NCBI RefSeq assembly: GCF_001894825.1
Contig: NZ_BCWY01000031.1
Location: 38,713 to 102,712, forward strand
DNA from: Rhodococcus jostii NBRC 16295
GTDB lineage: Bacteria > Actinomycetota > Actinomycetes > Mycobacteriales > Mycobacteriaceae
Length of the DNA stretch: 64,000 bases
Direction of reading: 5' to 3'
The notes under the pieces are model-generated. The model worked only from the letters and a program-made list of their open reading frames with translations. It did no database searches and had not been told where the DNA came from. Below, piece by piece: positions 8,060-19,046 of this stretch (the stretch's first letter is position 1; each line of letters starts with the position of its first letter). A program made the position numbers and the translations under genes.

Positions 8060-9375
8060 TGAGCGAGGATTCGGTTTTTACGGTTGCCGGTCAGGATTGG
8101 GACGAGGTTGTCGACGCGGTGAAGGCGTCGTCGGGTGGTGCGGGTTCGGAGGGTCGCGAGGAGCGGATCGTCGTCAACATGGGTCCGCAGCATCCGTCGA
8201 CGCACGGGGTGTTGCGGCTCATCTTGGAGATCGAGGGTGAGACGGTGACGGAGGCCCGGTGCGGCATCGGGTATCTGCACACCGGGATCGAGAAGAACCT
8301 GGAGTACCGCACGTGGACACAGGGCGTGACGTTTGTGACGCGGATGGATTATTTGTCGCCGTTCTTCAACGAGACGGCGTACTGCCTGGGTGTGGAGAAG
8401 TTGCTCGACATCACGGATCAGGTTCCGGAGCGGGCGAGCGTCATCCGCGTCATGTTGATGGAGCTGAATCGCATTTCGTCGCATCTGGTGGCTCTGGCCA
8501 CGGGCGGTATGGAGTTGGGTGCGGTCACCGCGATGCTGTTCGGTTTCCGGGAGCGTGAGCTGGTTCTGGATGTGTTCGAGATGATCACGGGTTTGCGCAT
8601 GAACCATGCGTACATCCGACCGGGTGGGCTGTCGCAGGATCTGCCGGAGGGTGCGGTGGAGAAGGTGCGCGAGTTGCTCACGCTGCTGCCGGAACGGTTG
8701 CGGGACATGGAGAATCTGCTCAACGACAACCGCATCTGGAAGGGGCGCACCGCGGGCATCGGGTATCTCGACCTGACTGGGTGCATGGCGCTGGGGATCA
8801 CCGGTCCGATGCTGCGTGCGACGGGGTTGCCGCACGATTTGCGGAAGTCGCAGCCGTATTGCGGTTACGAGAACTACGAGTTCGCGGTGAGCACCGATAC
8901 CGGGTGCGATGCGTACGGCCGTTATCTGATCCGGGTGGACGAGATGAAGGAGTCGCTGAAGATCGTCGAGCAGTGTCTCGACAAGTTGCGGCCCGGTCCG
9001 ATCATGACGGAAGACAAGAAGATCGCGTGGCCGGCGGATCTGACGTTGGGCCCGGACGGTCTGGGCAATTCGCCCGGTCACGTCCGCGAGATCATGGATT
9101 CGTCGATGGAGTCGCTGATTCACCACTTCAAGTTGGTGACGGAGGGTTTCCGGGTGCCGCCGGGTCAGGTGTACGTGGCGGTGGAGTCTCCGCGGGGTGA
9201 GCTCGGTGTGCACATGGTGAGCGACGGCGGCACGCGCCCGTTCCGGGTGCATTTCCGCGATCCGTCGTTCACCAACCTGCAGGCGGTGGCCGCGACGTGT
9301 GAGGGCGGGATGGTCGCGGACGTCATCGCCGCTGTCGCGAGCATCGATCCCGTCATGGGGGGAGTGGACCGATGA
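8059..9375 (+). CDS. nuoD: NADH-quinone oxidoreductase subunit D
   Basis: NuoD, 438 residues, the 49-kDa-type subunit that forms the quinone pocket with NuoB; it is related to the large subunit of NiFe hydrogenases. Recognisable parts are [15 protein letters not shown] near residue 35, [37 protein letters not shown], and the C-terminal DPVMGGVDR. The start is in an ATGA overlap with nuoC, and the end is in an ATGA overlap with nuoE, which suggests translational coupling. The first third still shows some of the G/T-ending codon bias of nuoC, which fades downstream. Confidence 0.97.
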   Translation: MSEDSVFTVAGQDWDEVVDAVKASSGGAGSEGREERIVVNMGPQHPSTHGVLRLILEIEGETVTEARCGIGYLHTGIEKNLEYRTWTQGVTFVTRMDYLSPFFNETAYCLGVEKLLDITDQVPERASVIRVMLMELNRISSHLVALATGGMELGAVTAMLFGFRERELVLDVFEMITGLRMNHAYIRPGGLSQDLPEGAVEKVRELLTLLPERLRDMENLLNDNRIWKGRTAGIGYLDLTGCMALGITGPMLRATGLPHDLRKSQPYCGYENYEFAVSTDTGCDAYGRYLIRVDEMKESLKIVEQCLDKLRPGPIMTEDKKIAWPADLTLGPDGLGNSPGHVREIMDSSMESLIHHFKLVTEGFRVPPGQVYVAVESPRGELGVHMVSDGGTRPFRVHFRDPSFTNLQAVAATCEGGMVADVIAAVASIDPVMGGVDR

Positions 9376-10289
9376 CCGAGCAAGCAGCACCGCAGCAAAC
9401 ACCCGTTTTCATCGAGTTCGGCCCCCGGCCGGAGGAGAAGGGACTGCTGGTGCGGCCGGGTGCGCGGGAGGCGTATCCGCCGGAGGTCCGCGCGAGGCTC
9501 GACGCCGATGCCGATGCGGCCATCGGGCGGTACCCGAGTGCGCGCTCCGCCTTGCTGCCGCTGCTGCACCTGGTCCAGTCCGAGGACGGGTACATCACGC
9601 CGGCGGGGATCGAGTTCTGTGCCGGTCGGCTCGGGTTGACCGGAGCCGAGGTGTCGGCGGTGGCGACGTTCTATTCGATGTACCGGCGTGATCCGACGGG
9701 CGACTATTACGTCGGGGTGTGTACCAACACGTTGTGCGCGATCATGGGCGGCGACGCGATCCTCGCCGCGCTGGAGGAGCACCTCGACCTTCCCCACGGC
9801 GGTACGTCTGCGGACGGCAAGATCACGCTGGAGCACATCGAGTGCAACGCGGCGTGTGATTACGCCCCGGTGGTGATGGTCAATTGGGAGTTCTTCGACA
9901 ACCAGACTCCGGAGTCGGCTCGGTCGCTCGTCGATGCCTTGCGTTCGGGGGAGCGGGTGTCGCCGAGCCGGGGTGCGACGCTGTGCACGTTCCGGGAGAC
10001 GGCCCGTGTTCTCGCCGGTTTCCCCGACGAGCGTCCCGGTGTGCCGGGGACCGGTGCTGGGGACGCCACGCTGGCCGGCCTCCGCGTTGCGCGCGAACGG
10101 GGTATGGAGGCGCCGGATCCTGCGGAGACGTCGCTTGTCCCGGAGCCGCACTCGCCGGACACCGAGTCGGTGGCGGCGGAGTCGACCAAGGACGAACCGG
10201 CACCGGCTCCGTCCGCGACCATGCCTCCCGAGCGGTCCACCTCCGAAACCGATCCGGCTGCCACCGACCCTGGACGAAAGGGAGACTGA
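9372..10289 (+). CDS. nuoE: NADH-quinone oxidoreductase subunit E
   Basis: NuoE, 305 residues, the thioredoxin-like 2Fe-2S subunit (cluster N1a) of the NADH dehydrogenase module. The cluster cysteines are in GVCTNTLC near residues 116-121 and IECNAACDY near 158-163. The family core ends near residue 190. The remaining roughly 110 residues form a proline-, serine- and glutamate-rich tail (for example [15 protein letters not shown]), so the protein is much longer than the E. coli form of about 166 residues. An ATGA overlap links it to nuoD, and nuoF begins one base after its stop. Confidence 0.96.
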   Translation: MTEQAAPQQTPVFIEFGPRPEEKGLLVRPGAREAYPPEVRARLDADADAAIGRYPSARSALLPLLHLVQSEDGYITPAGIEFCAGRLGLTGAEVSAVATFYSMYRRDPTGDYYVGVCTNTLCAIMGGDAILAALEEHLDLPHGGTSADGKITLEHIECNAACDYAPVVMVNWEFFDNQTPESARSLVDALRSGERVSPSRGATLCTFRETARVLAGFPDERPGVPGTGAGDATLAGLRVARERGMEAPDPAETSLVPEPHSPDTESVAAESTKDEPAPAPSATMPPERSTSETDPAATDPGRKGD

Positions 10290-10290
10290 C

Positions 10291-11589
10291 ATGCCGCTGA
10301 CCCCGGTCCTCAGCCGTTACTGGGACGAGCCCGAATCCTGGACCCTCGACACGTACCTGCGCCACGACGGATACGAGGGCTTGCAGAAGGCGCTGCGCAC
10401 GGACCCGGACGAGGTCATCGCGACCGTCAAGGAGGCCGGACTGCGCGGGCGCGGCGGTGCCGGATTCCCGACCGGGATGAAGTGGTCGTTCATCCCGCAG
10501 GGCGACGACAAGCCGCACTACCTCGTGGTCAATGCGGACGAGTCGGAACCGGGCACCTGCAAGGACATGCCCCTTCTGCTGGCCACGCCGCACGCGCTGG
10601 TGGAGGGTGTCATCATCGCGGCGTACGCGATCCGCGCCGGGCACGCGTTCATCTACGTGCGCGGCGAGGTGGTGCCGGTGCTGCGCCGGTTGCAGGCTGC
10701 GGTGGCGGAGGCGTACGCCGCCGGCTATCTCGGGAAGAACATCCTGGGCACCGGATTCGATCTCGAGTTGGTGGTGCACGCCGGTGCGGGGGCATACATC
10801 TGCGGCGAGGAGACGGCGCTGCTGGACTCGCTGGAGGGGCGCCGCGGCCAGCCCCGGCTGCGTCCGCCGTTCCCCGCCGTGGCCGGTCTCTACGCGTCAC
10901 CGACCGTGGTCAACAACGTCGAGTCGATCGCGAGTGTCCCGCCGATCATGGTGAACGGCATCGAGTGGTTCCGGTCGATGGGCAGCGAGAAGTCGCCCGG
11001 GTTCACCCTCTACTCGCTGTCCGGGCACGTGACCACACCCGGGCAGTACGAGGCGCCGCTCGGAATCACCCTGCGGGAATTGCTCGAGTATGCGGGAGGA
11101 GTTCGCGCCGGGCACCGGCTGAAGTTCTGGACCCCGGGTGGCTCCTCGACGCCGATCTTCACCGACGAACATCTCGACGTCGCCCTCGACTACGAGGGCG
11201 TCGGTGCGGCCGGGTCGATGCTGGGCACCAAGGCCCTGCAGATCTTCGACGAGACGACGTGCGTGGTGCGGGCGGTGCTTCGCTGGACCGAGTTCTACGC
11301 GCACGAGTCGTGCGGCAAGTGCACGCCCTGCCGGGAAGGCACCTATTGGCTGGTGCAGATCCTGGAACGCCTCGAGCGAGGGGAGGGCACCGACGCCGAT
11401 CTGGAGAAGCTCCTCGACATCGCCGACAACATCCTCGGCAAGTCGTTCTGCGCTCTCGGTGACGGTGCGGCCAGCCCGATCATGTCCTCCATCAAGTACT
11501 TCCGCGACGAGTACCTCGCACACTTCGAGCAGGGTGGCTGCCCGTTCGACCCGCATCAGTCCACGCTCATGGCGGGGGTGCACGCATGA
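10291..11589 (+). CDS. nuoF: NADH-quinone oxidoreductase subunit F
   Basis: NuoF, 432 residues, the NADH- and FMN-binding subunit where electrons enter complex I. The glycine-rich nucleotide motif is [15 protein letters not shown] near residue 53; the flavin region includes [12 protein letters not shown] and [19 protein letters not shown]. The 4Fe-4S N3 ligands are in [14 protein letters not shown] near residue 340, with a fourth cysteine in SFCALGD. The frame is open far upstream inside nuoE, but the ATG at 10291 follows the nuoE stop and has GAAAGGGAG at 10275-10283. Its own stop overlaps the nuoG ATG. Confidence 0.97.
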   Translation: MPLTPVLSRYWDEPESWTLDTYLRHDGYEGLQKALRTDPDEVIATVKEAGLRGRGGAGFPTGMKWSFIPQGDDKPHYLVVNADESEPGTCKDMPLLLATPHALVEGVIIAAYAIRAGHAFIYVRGEVVPVLRRLQAAVAEAYAAGYLGKNILGTGFDLELVVHAGAGAYICGEETALLDSLEGRRGQPRLRPPFPAVAGLYASPTVVNNVESIASVPPIMVNGIEWFRSMGSEKSPGFTLYSLSGHVTTPGQYEAPLGITLRELLEYAGGVRAGHRLKFWTPGGSSTPIFTDEHLDVALDYEGVGAAGSMLGTKALQIFDETTCVVRAVLRWTEFYAHESCGKCTPCREGTYWLVQILERLERGEGTDADLEKLLDIADNILGKSFCALGDGAASPIMSSIKYFRDEYLAHFEQGGCPFDPHQSTLMAGVHA

Positions 11590-14027
11590 CGAGTGCGAAA
11601 GAAGTGAGCAACCAAGTGAGCAATCAAGTGGGCGTTGTCATCGACGGTGTCGAAGTCAGTGTTCCCAAGGGCACGTTGGTGATTCGTGCCGCGGAGATGA
11701 TCGGCATCCAGATTCCGCGGTTCTGCGACCACCCGCTGCTCGACCCGGTCGGCGCCTGCCGCCAGTGCCTGGTCGAAGTGGAGGGGCAGCGTAAGCCGCT
11801 CGCCTCCTGCACCACGACGGTCACCGACGGCATGGTCGTCCACACCCAGCTCACGTCGCCTGTCGCCGACAAGGCGCAGAAGGGTGTGATGGAGTTGCTG
11901 CTGATCAATCATCCGCTGGACTGTCCGGTGTGCGACAAGGGCGGCGAGTGCCCGCTGCAGAACCAGGCGATGTCGAACGGGCGCGCGGAGTCGCGTTTCG
12001 GGGAGGTCAAACGCACGTTCCCGAAGCCGATTCCGTTGTCGACGGAGGTGCTCCTGGACCGTGAGCGGTGTGTGCTGTGCGCGCGGTGCACCCGGTTCTC
12101 CCAGCAGGTTGCGGGTGATCCGTTCATCGAACTGCAGGAACGCGGTGCGTTGCAGCAGGTGGGGATCTACGCGAAGGAACCGTTCGAGTCGTACTTCTCC
12201 GGTAACACGGTCCAGATCTGCCCGGTGGGTGCGCTGACGGGTACGGCGTATCGATTCCGGGCCCGCCCGTTCGATCTGATCTCCAGCCCGAGCGTGTGTG
12301 AGCACTGCGCGAGCGGATGCGCCCAGCGCACCGACCATCGCCGGGGCGCGGTGCTACGCCGGTTGGCGGGCGACGACCCCGAGGTCAACGAGGAGTGGAA
12401 CTGCGACAAGGGCCGGTGGGCGTTCGCGTACGCCACGCAGCGCGACCGGATCACCACTCCCTTGGTCCGCGGCGACGACGGCGTACTGGCACCCGCGTCG
12501 TGGTCGGAGGCCCTCGCCGTCGCGTCCCGCGGGCTGACCGCCGCGCGGGGCAGCGCGGGTGTTCTGGTCGGGGGCCGGTCCACTTGGGAGGACGCGTACG
12601 CGTACGCGAAGTTCGCTCGAATAGCATTGGGCACCAACGACATCGACTTCCGTAGCCGCGTCCACTCCGGTGAGGAGGCCGAGTTCCTGGCCGCCCGGGT
12701 GGCGGGGCAGCGCCTTGCCGTCACCTACGACGACCTGGACGCCGCACCGGTCGTCCTCCTCGTCGGATTCGAGCCGGAGGAGGAGTCGCCGATCGTCTTC
12801 CTCCGGCTGCGCAAGGCCGCACGCGCGAAGGCCGTTCCGGTCTACTCGGTGGCCCCGTACGCGTCCCGCGGACTGGAGAAGATGACCGGCACACTGCTGC
12901 GCGCCGCGCCGAACGCGGAGCCGGCGGTCCTGGGCGGGCTCCGGACCGGTGATCAGGATCCGGGTGTCACCGGGCTGCTGCGTCGACCGGGTGCGGTAAT
13001 CATGGTCGGCGAGAGGCTCGCCGGCGTGCCCGGGGGGCTGTCCGCCGCGGTCCGGTTGGCAGAAGAGACGGGTGCCCGATTGGCGTGGGTGCCGCGCCGG
13101 GCCGGCGAACGCGGTGCGCTCGAGGCGGGTGCGCTGCCCGGACTGCTTCCGGGTGGCAGGCCGGTCGGCGATCCCGTCGCCCGGCGGCAGGTCGCGTCGG
13201 CGTGGAACGTCGCGGATCTGCCGGACACCGTGGGCCGCGATGCTTCGGGCATCCTCGCGGCGGCGGAAGCGAAGACCCTCGGCGCGCTGGTGATCGGCGG
13301 GGTCGAGGCCGACGACCTCCCCGACCCGCAGGCCGCGTTGGCTGCCGTCGAGGCCGCCGGGTTCGTCGTCAGCTTGGAACTGCGCCACAGTGCGCTCAGC
13401 GACCGTGCGGACGTGGTGTTCCCCATTGCCCCGGTTATGGAGAAGCCGGGTGCCTTCCTCGATTGGGAGGGCCGCATCCGCGATTTCGATACCGCGCTCC
13501 GCAACACCGGCGCCATGCCCGACCAGCGGGTGCTGCACGCCATCGCCGGCGAAATGGGTGTCCCGCTCGGACTTCCCGACGCCGCGACCGCGCGTCGCGA
13601 ACTCGAGAGGCTCGGCGCCTGGGACGGAGACTTCCCCGATCCGCCCGACCACCCGGAGTCACCGCGACCGGACCCCGGGCCGGGGGAGGCGGTGCTGGCG
13701 ACGTGGCGGATGCTGCTCGACTCGGGACGGCTGCAGGACGGGGAACCGTACCTGGCGGGTACGGCCCGCACCCCGGTTGTGCGGATGTCCGCGGCGTCGG
13801 CGGCCGAGACGGGTGCCGGTGACGGAGATCCGGTCACCGTCTCGACGGACCGGGGCGCCGTCACGCTGCCGCTGGTGATCACCGACATGCCGGATCGGGT
13901 GGTGTGGTTGCCCCTCAACTCGCCCGGCTCCGCCGTCCACCGACAGTTGGCCGCGGTCGCGGGGAGCGTCGTCCACGTCCGCCAGGCGGCAGGCATCAAC
14001 GGCGCTGCCCCGGGAGGTGCGCTGTGA
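11586..14027 (+). CDS. nuoG: NADH-quinone oxidoreductase subunit G
   Basis: NuoG, 813 residues, the large iron-sulfur subunit related to molybdopterin oxidoreductases. The N-terminal 2Fe-2S ligands are CDHP, GACRQC and LASC (about residues 43-77). 4Fe-4S ligands follow in [14 protein letters not shown] and RCVLCARC. An extra set, CEHCASGC near residue 238 with NCDKGRWAF near 270, matches the off-path N7 cluster known from E. coli and Thermus NuoG. The rest resembles the catalytically inactive molybdoenzyme fold. It overlaps nuoF by ATGA and nuoH by GTGA. Confidence 0.96.
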   Translation: MTSAKEVSNQVSNQVGVVIDGVEVSVPKGTLVIRAAEMIGIQIPRFCDHPLLDPVGACRQCLVEVEGQRKPLASCTTTVTDGMVVHTQLTSPVADKAQKGVMELLLINHPLDCPVCDKGGECPLQNQAMSNGRAESRFGEVKRTFPKPIPLSTEVLLDRERCVLCARCTRFSQQVAGDPFIELQERGALQQVGIYAKEPFESYFSGNTVQICPVGALTGTAYRFRARPFDLISSPSVCEHCASGCAQRTDHRRGAVLRRLAGDDPEVNEEWNCDKGRWAFAYATQRDRITTPLVRGDDGVLAPASWSEALAVASRGLTAARGSAGVLVGGRSTWEDAYAYAKFARIALGTNDIDFRSRVHSGEEAEFLAARVAGQRLAVTYDDLDAAPVVLLVGFEPEEESPIVFLRLRKAARAKAVPVYSVAPYASRGLEKMTGTLLRAAPNAEPAVLGGLRTGDQDPGVTGLLRRPGAVIMVGERLAGVPGGLSAAVRLAEETGARLAWVPRRAGERGALEAGALPGLLPGGRPVGDPVARRQVASAWNVADLPDTVGRDASGILAAAEAKTLGALVIGGVEADDLPDPQAALAAVEAAGFVVSLELRHSALSDRADVVFPIAPVMEKPGAFLDWEGRIRDFDTALRNTGAMPDQRVLHAIAGEMGVPLGLPDAATARRELERLGAWDGDFPDPPDHPESPRPDPGPGEAVLATWRMLLDSGRLQDGEPYLAGTARTPVVRMSAASAAETGAGDGDPVTVSTDRGAVTLPLVITDMPDRVVWLPLNSPGSAVHRQLAAVAGSVVHVRQAAGINGAAPGGAL

Positions 14028-15376
14028 GTATCGAGGCCGTCTACCCCGACCCGGCGCTGTTCGGCCACGACCCGTGGTGGCTGGTTGTCGGCAAGGCCCT
14101 GGCCATCTTCGTGTTCCTCGTCCTCACCCCGCTTCTGACGATCCTCGCCGAACGCAAGGTGATGGCCTGGATGCAGATGCGCGTCGGCCCGAACCGGGTG
14201 GGCCCGCGGGGCATGCTGCAGAGCCTCGCCGACGGCATCAAGCTCGCCTTGAAGGAGGGGATCGTCCCGAAGGGCGTGGACAAGCCGATCTACATCGTCG
14301 CGCCGGTCATCGCGGCGGTGCCTGCATTCATGGCGTTCGCCGTGATCCCGTTCGGACCCGAGGTCTCGATCTTCGGGCATCGCACGGCACTGCAACTGAC
14401 GGACCTTCCCGTGGCCGTCCTCTACGTCCTCGCGGCCACGTCGATCGGCGTCTACGGCATCGTGCTCGCCGGCTGGGCGTCCGGATCCACCTACCCGTTG
14501 CTGGGTGGTCTGCGTTCGACGGCACAGGTGATCTCGTACGAGATCGCGATGGCGTTGTCGTTCGCGGCCGTCTTCCTGGACGCCGGAACCATGTCGACGT
14601 CCGGCATCGTCGCCGCCCAGGAACGCACCTGGTACGTCTTCCTGCTCCTGCCGTCGTTCCTCATCTACGTCACGTCGATGGTCGGTGAGACCAACAGGGC
14701 ACCGTTCGACCTGCCCGAGGCGGAAGGGGAACTGGTCGGCGGTTTCCACACCGAGTACTCCTCATTGAGCTTCGCGATGTTCATGCTCGCCGAGTACGTC
14801 AACATGGTGACGGTGTCGGCCCTCGCCACCACGTTGTTCCTCGGCGGCTGGCACGCACCGTTCCCGATCAGCCTGTGGGACGGCGCGAACTCCGGCTGGT
14901 TGCCGGTGCTGTGGTTCACGGTGAAGGTCTGGGCCTTCCTGTTCGTCTTCGTCTGGTTGCGCGCCACGCTGCCCAGGCTGCGGTACGACCAGTTCATGGG
15001 TCTCGGCTGGAAGATCCTGATCCCCATCTCGCTGGTGTGGGTGATGATCGTCGCCACCGTCCGCGCCTTCCGCAACGAGGGGTACGACGGCCGGACGATC
15101 GCGCTCGTCGTCGCGGGCCTGATCGTGGCCGTCGTCGTGGTGGCGCTGCTGTGGAACCGCCTGCGTCCGGGCCGCGTTCGCGCGCCCGAGAAACCGGTCG
15201 AACCGCGGGGACGCGCCGACCTCACCCCGGAGACGCTCGAACCGTTCGACCCCATGGCCGGTGGTTACCCGGTACCGCCGATGCCCGGTCAGACGCTGCC
15301 TGCGTTCCGGCGCACGCCCGTCTCCGTCACCGGCGCGCAGTCCACCGGATCGACCCAGGAGAACAGTGATGACTAA
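14024..15376 (+). CDS. nuoH: NADH-quinone oxidoreductase subunit H
   Basis: NuoH, 450 residues, the membrane subunit that joins the peripheral arm and forms the quinone chamber. The conserved loops are [21 protein letters not shown], shown by AERKVMAW and [10 protein letters not shown], then the [11 protein letters not shown] loop, and [19 protein letters not shown]. The C-terminal 65 residues are hydrophilic and proline-rich, an extension typical of actinobacterial NuoH. The GTG start overlaps the nuoG stop and has GGGAGG at 14012-14017. The final eight bases overlap nuoI. Confidence 0.97.
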   Translation: MSIEAVYPDPALFGHDPWWLVVGKALAIFVFLVLTPLLTILAERKVMAWMQMRVGPNRVGPRGMLQSLADGIKLALKEGIVPKGVDKPIYIVAPVIAAVPAFMAFAVIPFGPEVSIFGHRTALQLTDLPVAVLYVLAATSIGVYGIVLAGWASGSTYPLLGGLRSTAQVISYEIAMALSFAAVFLDAGTMSTSGIVAAQERTWYVFLLLPSFLIYVTSMVGETNRAPFDLPEAEGELVGGFHTEYSSLSFAMFMLAEYVNMVTVSALATTLFLGGWHAPFPISLWDGANSGWLPVLWFTVKVWAFLFVFVWLRATLPRLRYDQFMGLGWKILIPISLVWVMIVATVRAFRNEGYDGRTIALVVAGLIVAVVVVALLWNRLRPGRVRAPEKPVEPRGRADLTPETLEPFDPMAGGYPVPPMPGQTLPAFRRTPVSVTGAQSTGSTQENSDD

Positions 15377-15941
15377 ATTCCTCGGCCCCATAGCGGGATT
15401 CGGCGTGACCTTCTCGACGATGTTCAAGAAATCGAATACCGAGTTCTACCCGGAGGAGAAGACGCCGACGGCGCCCCGCTACCACGGCAGGCATCAGCTC
15501 AACCGATACGCGGACGGGTTGGAGAAGTGCATCGGGTGCGAACTGTGCGCCTGGGCGTGCCCCGCCGACGCCATCTTCGTGGAGGGCGCCGACAACACCG
15601 ACGAGGAACGGTTCTCGCCGGGTGAACGGTACGGCCGCGTCTACCAGATCAATTATTTGCGGTGCATCGGGTGCGGGCTGTGCATCGAGGCGTGCCCGAC
15701 GCGGGCACTGACCATGACCAACGAATACGAGATGGCCGACGACAACCGGGCCGGCCTGATCTACGAGAAGGACCGGCTGCTGGCGCCGCTCGAGCCCGGC
15801 ATGGCCGAATCGCCGCACCCGATGGCACCGGGCACCACGGCCGAGGACTACTACCGCGGCACGGTGACCGGGGGAGTGGAACCGGCGCCGCAGGACGATT
15901 CCGCGACCGACGACACGCGCAACGCGGGGGAGACGCCGTGA
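15369..15941 (+). CDS. nuoI: NADH-quinone oxidoreductase subunit I
   Basis: NuoI, 190 residues, a ferredoxin-like subunit carrying two 4Fe-4S clusters (N6a and N6b) between NuoG and NuoB. The two cluster motifs are [12 protein letters not shown] and [12 protein letters not shown], at about residues 54 and 98. After residue 130 the sequence is a low-complexity acidic/proline tail. The ATG at 15369 lies within the last codons of nuoH and has CAGGAGA at 15356-15362; a GTG one codon upstream (15366) is an alternative. Twenty bases separate it from nuoJ. Confidence 0.97.
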   Translation: MTKFLGPIAGFGVTFSTMFKKSNTEFYPEEKTPTAPRYHGRHQLNRYADGLEKCIGCELCAWACPADAIFVEGADNTDEERFSPGERYGRVYQINYLRCIGCGLCIEACPTRALTMTNEYEMADDNRAGLIYEKDRLLAPLEPGMAESPHPMAPGTTAEDYYRGTVTGGVEPAPQDDSATDDTRNAGETP

Positions 15942-15960
15942 TCCGGCAAGGAGAGCCGAC

Positions 15961-16782
15961 GTGGTGAACACGATGCCCTCCGCGGTCCAGTTGGTCGCGG
16001 AACCCTTCACCCAGACCTCGACGGGCGAGGGTGTGCAGTTCTGGATCCTCGGGACCCTGGCCGTGATCGGCGCGCTGGGAGTGGTCAGCGCGACCAAGGC
16101 CGTCTATTCGGCGATCTTCCTCGCCACGACCATGATCATCCTGGCCGTGTTCTACATCGCGCAGGGTGCGCTGTTCCTCGGTGTCGTCCAGATCGTGGTC
16201 TACACCGGTGCGGTCATGATGCTGTTCCTGTTCGTGCTCATGCTCATCGGTGTCGATTCCTCCGAATCTCTCGTCGAGAATCTGCGCGGTCAGCGGGTGG
16301 CGGCGATCGCGGCGGGACTGGGCTTCGGACTGCTGCTGATCGGCGGCATCGGGAGTGCGTCCGTGTCCGCGTTCACCGGTCTCGATCAGGCCAACGCGGC
16401 GGGCAACGTCGAGGGTCTGGCCGAACTCGTCTTCGTCCGGTACGTGTGGGCGTTCGAACTGACGGGTGCGTTGCTGATCACGGCGACCATCGGTGCCATG
16501 GTGCTCGCCCACCGGGAGCGCTTCGAGCCGCGGAAGGACCAGCGCGAGCTGTCCCAGGACCGCGTCCGCGAGGGTGCCCGTGTCACACCGTTGCCCAGTC
16601 CGGGGGTCTACGCGCGGCACAACGCGGTCGACATACCGGCGTTGCTGCCCGACGGCACGTTCTCCGAACTGTCCGTCAGCCGGTCGCTCGAACGGCGGCC
16701 GAGCCTGCCCGCCCGGGCACTGGGTACCGCGGACGTCGCGACCCCCGAACCCGGCGTGCCCGAGGAAGGGGGCCGGCGATGA
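15961..16782 (+). CDS. nuoJ: NADH-quinone oxidoreductase subunit J
   Basis: NuoJ, 273 residues, a membrane subunit with about five helices between residues 20 and 190, including the conserved helix-3 segment [19 protein letters not shown] (19 residues) whose pi-bulge is used in proton coupling. The last 90 residues are hydrophilic and rich in Arg and Pro, longer than the E. coli protein of 184 residues but usual for this group. The GTG start at 15961 has AAGGAGA at 15948-15954. The gene ends in an ATGA overlap with nuoK. Confidence 0.95.
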   Translation: MVNTMPSAVQLVAEPFTQTSTGEGVQFWILGTLAVIGALGVVSATKAVYSAIFLATTMIILAVFYIAQGALFLGVVQIVVYTGAVMMLFLFVLMLIGVDSSESLVENLRGQRVAAIAAGLGFGLLLIGGIGSASVSAFTGLDQANAAGNVEGLAELVFVRYVWAFELTGALLITATIGAMVLAHRERFEPRKDQRELSQDRVREGARVTPLPSPGVYARHNAVDIPALLPDGTFSELSVSRSLERRPSLPARALGTADVATPEPGVPEEGGRR

Positions 16783-17078
16783 ATCCGGAGAACTACCTCT
16801 ACCTGTCCGCGCTGCTGTTCACGATCGGCGCGGCGGGAGTGCTGATCCGGCGCAACGCGATCATCGTGTTCATGTGCATCGAACTGATGCTCAACGCCTC
16901 GAATCTGGCATTCGTGACGTTCGCCCGCATGCACGGCAACCTCGACGGGCAGGTTTTCGCGTTCTTCACGATGGTCGTCGCGGCCGCCGAGGTGGTCGTC
17001 GGTCTGGCGATCATCATGACCATCTTCCGTTCCCGCCGTTCGGCTTCCGTCGACGACGCCAACCTCCTCAAGAACTGA
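16779..17078 (+). CDS. nuoK: NADH-quinone oxidoreductase subunit K
   Basis: NuoK, 99 residues, the small three-helix antiporter-like (MrpC-type) subunit. Conserved membrane glutamates are visible in [13 protein letters not shown] (helix 2) and [11 protein letters not shown] (helix 3), which lie on the central hydrophilic axis. The open frame extends upstream inside nuoJ; the ATG at 16779 is chosen because it gives the family length and an ATGA overlap. Seventy-two bases then separate it from nuoL. Confidence 0.97.
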   Translation: MNPENYLYLSALLFTIGAAGVLIRRNAIIVFMCIELMLNASNLAFVTFARMHGNLDGQVFAFFTMVVAAAEVVVGLAIIMTIFRSRRSASVDDANLLKN

Positions 17079-17088
17079 CGGGTCCCCG

Positions 17089-17154
17089 ATGACGCACATC
17101 CTCGAGAAGGTGACTTTGCCCGACGACGACACCCCGGTCGGCGGTGCGGCATGA
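17089..17154 (+). CDS. Possible 21-residue leader ORF between nuoK and nuoL
   Basis: An ATG-started frame begins [10 protein letters not shown] and ends DTPVGGAA, filling the nuoK-nuoL gap. Its stop overlaps the nuoL ATG as ATGA, the same arrangement as the real nuo genes. I see no convincing Shine-Dalgarno, and the peptide matches no subunit I know. It may be a coupling leader for nuoL or just chance; see findings. Confidence 0.3.
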   Translation: MTHILEKVTLPDDDTPVGGAA

Positions 17155-19046
17155 GCGGAACGCTCTCGTCGGCCGTGTGGCTCCTCCCGCTTCTGCCACT
17201 CCTCGGCGCCGCCGTGCTCCTGCTGGCGGGCAGGCGCACCGATTCGTGGGGCCACCTCCTCGGCTGTGTGACGGCGCTGGCCTCGTTCGCGCTCGGCGTC
17301 GTCTTCTTCGTCGACATGCTGGGCCGGGACGCCGCCGACCGGGTGATGCACCAGACCCTGTTCAGCTGGGTGCCGGTCGGCGAACTGCAGGTGGACTTCG
17401 GACTCCAACTCGACCAGCTGTCCGTGTGTTTCGTGCTGCTGATCACCGGTGTCGGTTCGCTGATCCACATCTACTCGGTCGGCTACATGGCGCACGACCC
17501 GGAGCGTCGGAAGTTCTTCGCCTACCTGAACCTGTTCCTCGCGGCGATGCTGCTGCTGGTCCTGGCCGACAACTTTCTGGGCCTGTACGTGGGCTGGGAG
17601 GGTGTGGGTCTCGCCTCGTACCTGCTCATCGGGTTCTGGCAGTACAAGCCGTCCGCGGCGGCGGCCGCGAAGAAGGCGTTCGTGGTCAACCGCGTCGGCG
17701 ACATGGGCCTCGTCTTCGCCATGATGATGATGTTCTCGACCTTCGGCTCGGTCGAATTCGCCGACGTGTTCACGGGCGCCGAGGCCGCGAGCGAGGGAAT
17801 GCTCACCGCGATCGGGCTGGCGCTTCTTCTCGCCGCCTGCGGCAAATCTGCTCAGGTCCCGCTGCAGTCCTGGCTCGGTGACGCCATGGAAGGCCCGACG
17901 CCGGTGTCGGCGCTGATCCACGCAGCGACCATGGTCACCGCCGGTGTCTATCTGATCGTCCGGTCCAACGCGATCTTCGACCTGGCGCCGAATGCCCAAC
18001 TGGCCGTCGTGATCGTCGGCGCGGTGACCCTGCTGTTCGGCGCGATCATCGGCTGCGCGAAGGACGACATCAAGAAGGCGCTGGCGGCGTCGACGATGAG
18101 CCAGATCGGTTACATGGTGCTGGCCGCAGGTCTGGGGCCGGCGGGGTACGCGTTCGCGATCATGCTCCTGCTGACACACGGCTTCTTCAAGGCCGGCCTG
18201 TTCCTCGGTGCAGGCTCGGTGATGCACGGCATGAACGACGAGGTGAACATGCGCCGCTACGGCGGGCTGCGCACCTTCATGCCGATCACGTTCGTCACGT
18301 TCGGGTTGGGATACCTGGCCATCATCGGGATTCCACCGTTCTCGGGCTTCTTCTCCAAGGACAAGATCATCGAAGCGGCGTTCGCCGCCGAGGGCGCCCA
18401 GGGCATCGTCCTCGGAACGGTGACGCTGCTCGGCGCGGGACTCACCGCCTTCTACATGACCAGGGTGATGTTGATGACCTTCTTCGGACAACCGCGCTGG
18501 GCTTCCGGGGCGAGCGATCCACACGAATCGCCGGGGGTGATGACGGTGCCGATGATTCTGCTGGCGGTGGGTTCCGTCGCCGCCGGTGCCGTGCTCGCGA
18601 TCGGCTCCTCGCTGCAGCATTGGCTGGAACCTGTCGTCGGCGCCCACCACGGCGAGCCGGCCCTCCCCGTATGGGCGATCACGGGACTCACCCTGGTGGT
18701 GGTGCTCGCCGGAGTCGCGGTGGCCTACCGCCAGTACGCCCGGCAGCCGATTCCCGCGGACGCCCCGGTGGAGGTTTCCGCGCTCACCGTCGCCGCCCGA
18801 AGGGACCTGTACGGCGACGCGTTCAACGAAGCGGCGTTGATGCGGCCCGGACAGGAGTTGACGCGAACGCTCGTGACCGTCGACGACCGCGGAGTCGACG
18901 GCGCCGTCAACGGATTCGCCGCACTGGTCGGCGGAACGTCGATGCGGTTCCGGCGTCTGCAGACCGGGTTCGTCCGGTCGTACGCCCTGTTCATGTTCGC
19001 GGGCGCGGCGCTTCTCGTCGCCACGATGCTGGTGAGGCTGTGGTGA
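17151..19046 (+). CDS. nuoL: NADH-quinone oxidoreductase subunit L
   Basis: NuoL, 631 residues, the distal proton-pumping subunit related to Mrp Na+/H+ antiporters, with the long lateral helix at the C-terminus. Conserved parts include [20 protein letters not shown] with the key TM5 glutamate near residue 144, [20 protein letters not shown] with the TM7 lysine region just before, and [21 protein letters not shown]. The start at 17151 is in an ATGA overlap with the small preceding frame. The end overlaps nuoM by GTGA. Confidence 0.97.
   Translation: MSGTLSSAVWLLPLLPLLGAAVLLLAGRRTDSWGHLLGCVTALASFALGVVFFVDMLGRDAADRVMHQTLFSWVPVGELQVDFGLQLDQLSVCFVLLITGVGSLIHIYSVGYMAHDPERRKFFAYLNLFLAAMLLLVLADNFLGLYVGWEGVGLASYLLIGFWQYKPSAAAAAKKAFVVNRVGDMGLVFAMMMMFSTFGSVEFADVFTGAEAASEGMLTAIGLALLLAACGKSAQVPLQSWLGDAMEGPTPVSALIHAATMVTAGVYLIVRSNAIFDLAPNAQLAVVIVGAVTLLFGAIIGCAKDDIKKALAASTMSQIGYMVLAAGLGPAGYAFAIMLLLTHGFFKAGLFLGAGSVMHGMNDEVNMRRYGGLRTFMPITFVTFGLGYLAIIGIPPFSGFFSKDKIIEAAFAAEGAQGIVLGTVTLLGAGLTAFYMTRVMLMTFFGQPRWASGASDPHESPGVMTVPMILLAVGSVAAGAVLAIGSSLQHWLEPVVGAHHGEPALPVWAITGLTLVVVLAGVAVAYRQYARQPIPADAPVEVSALTVAARRDLYGDAFNEAALMRPGQELTRTLVTVDDRGVDGAVNGFAALVGGTSMRFRRLQTGFVRSYALFMFAGAALLVATMLVRLW

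Noticed and set aside
10100..10289. Possible separate gene in the tail of nuoE
   Set aside because: The frame is continuous with NuoE and the composition is a simple Pro/Ser/Glu tail.
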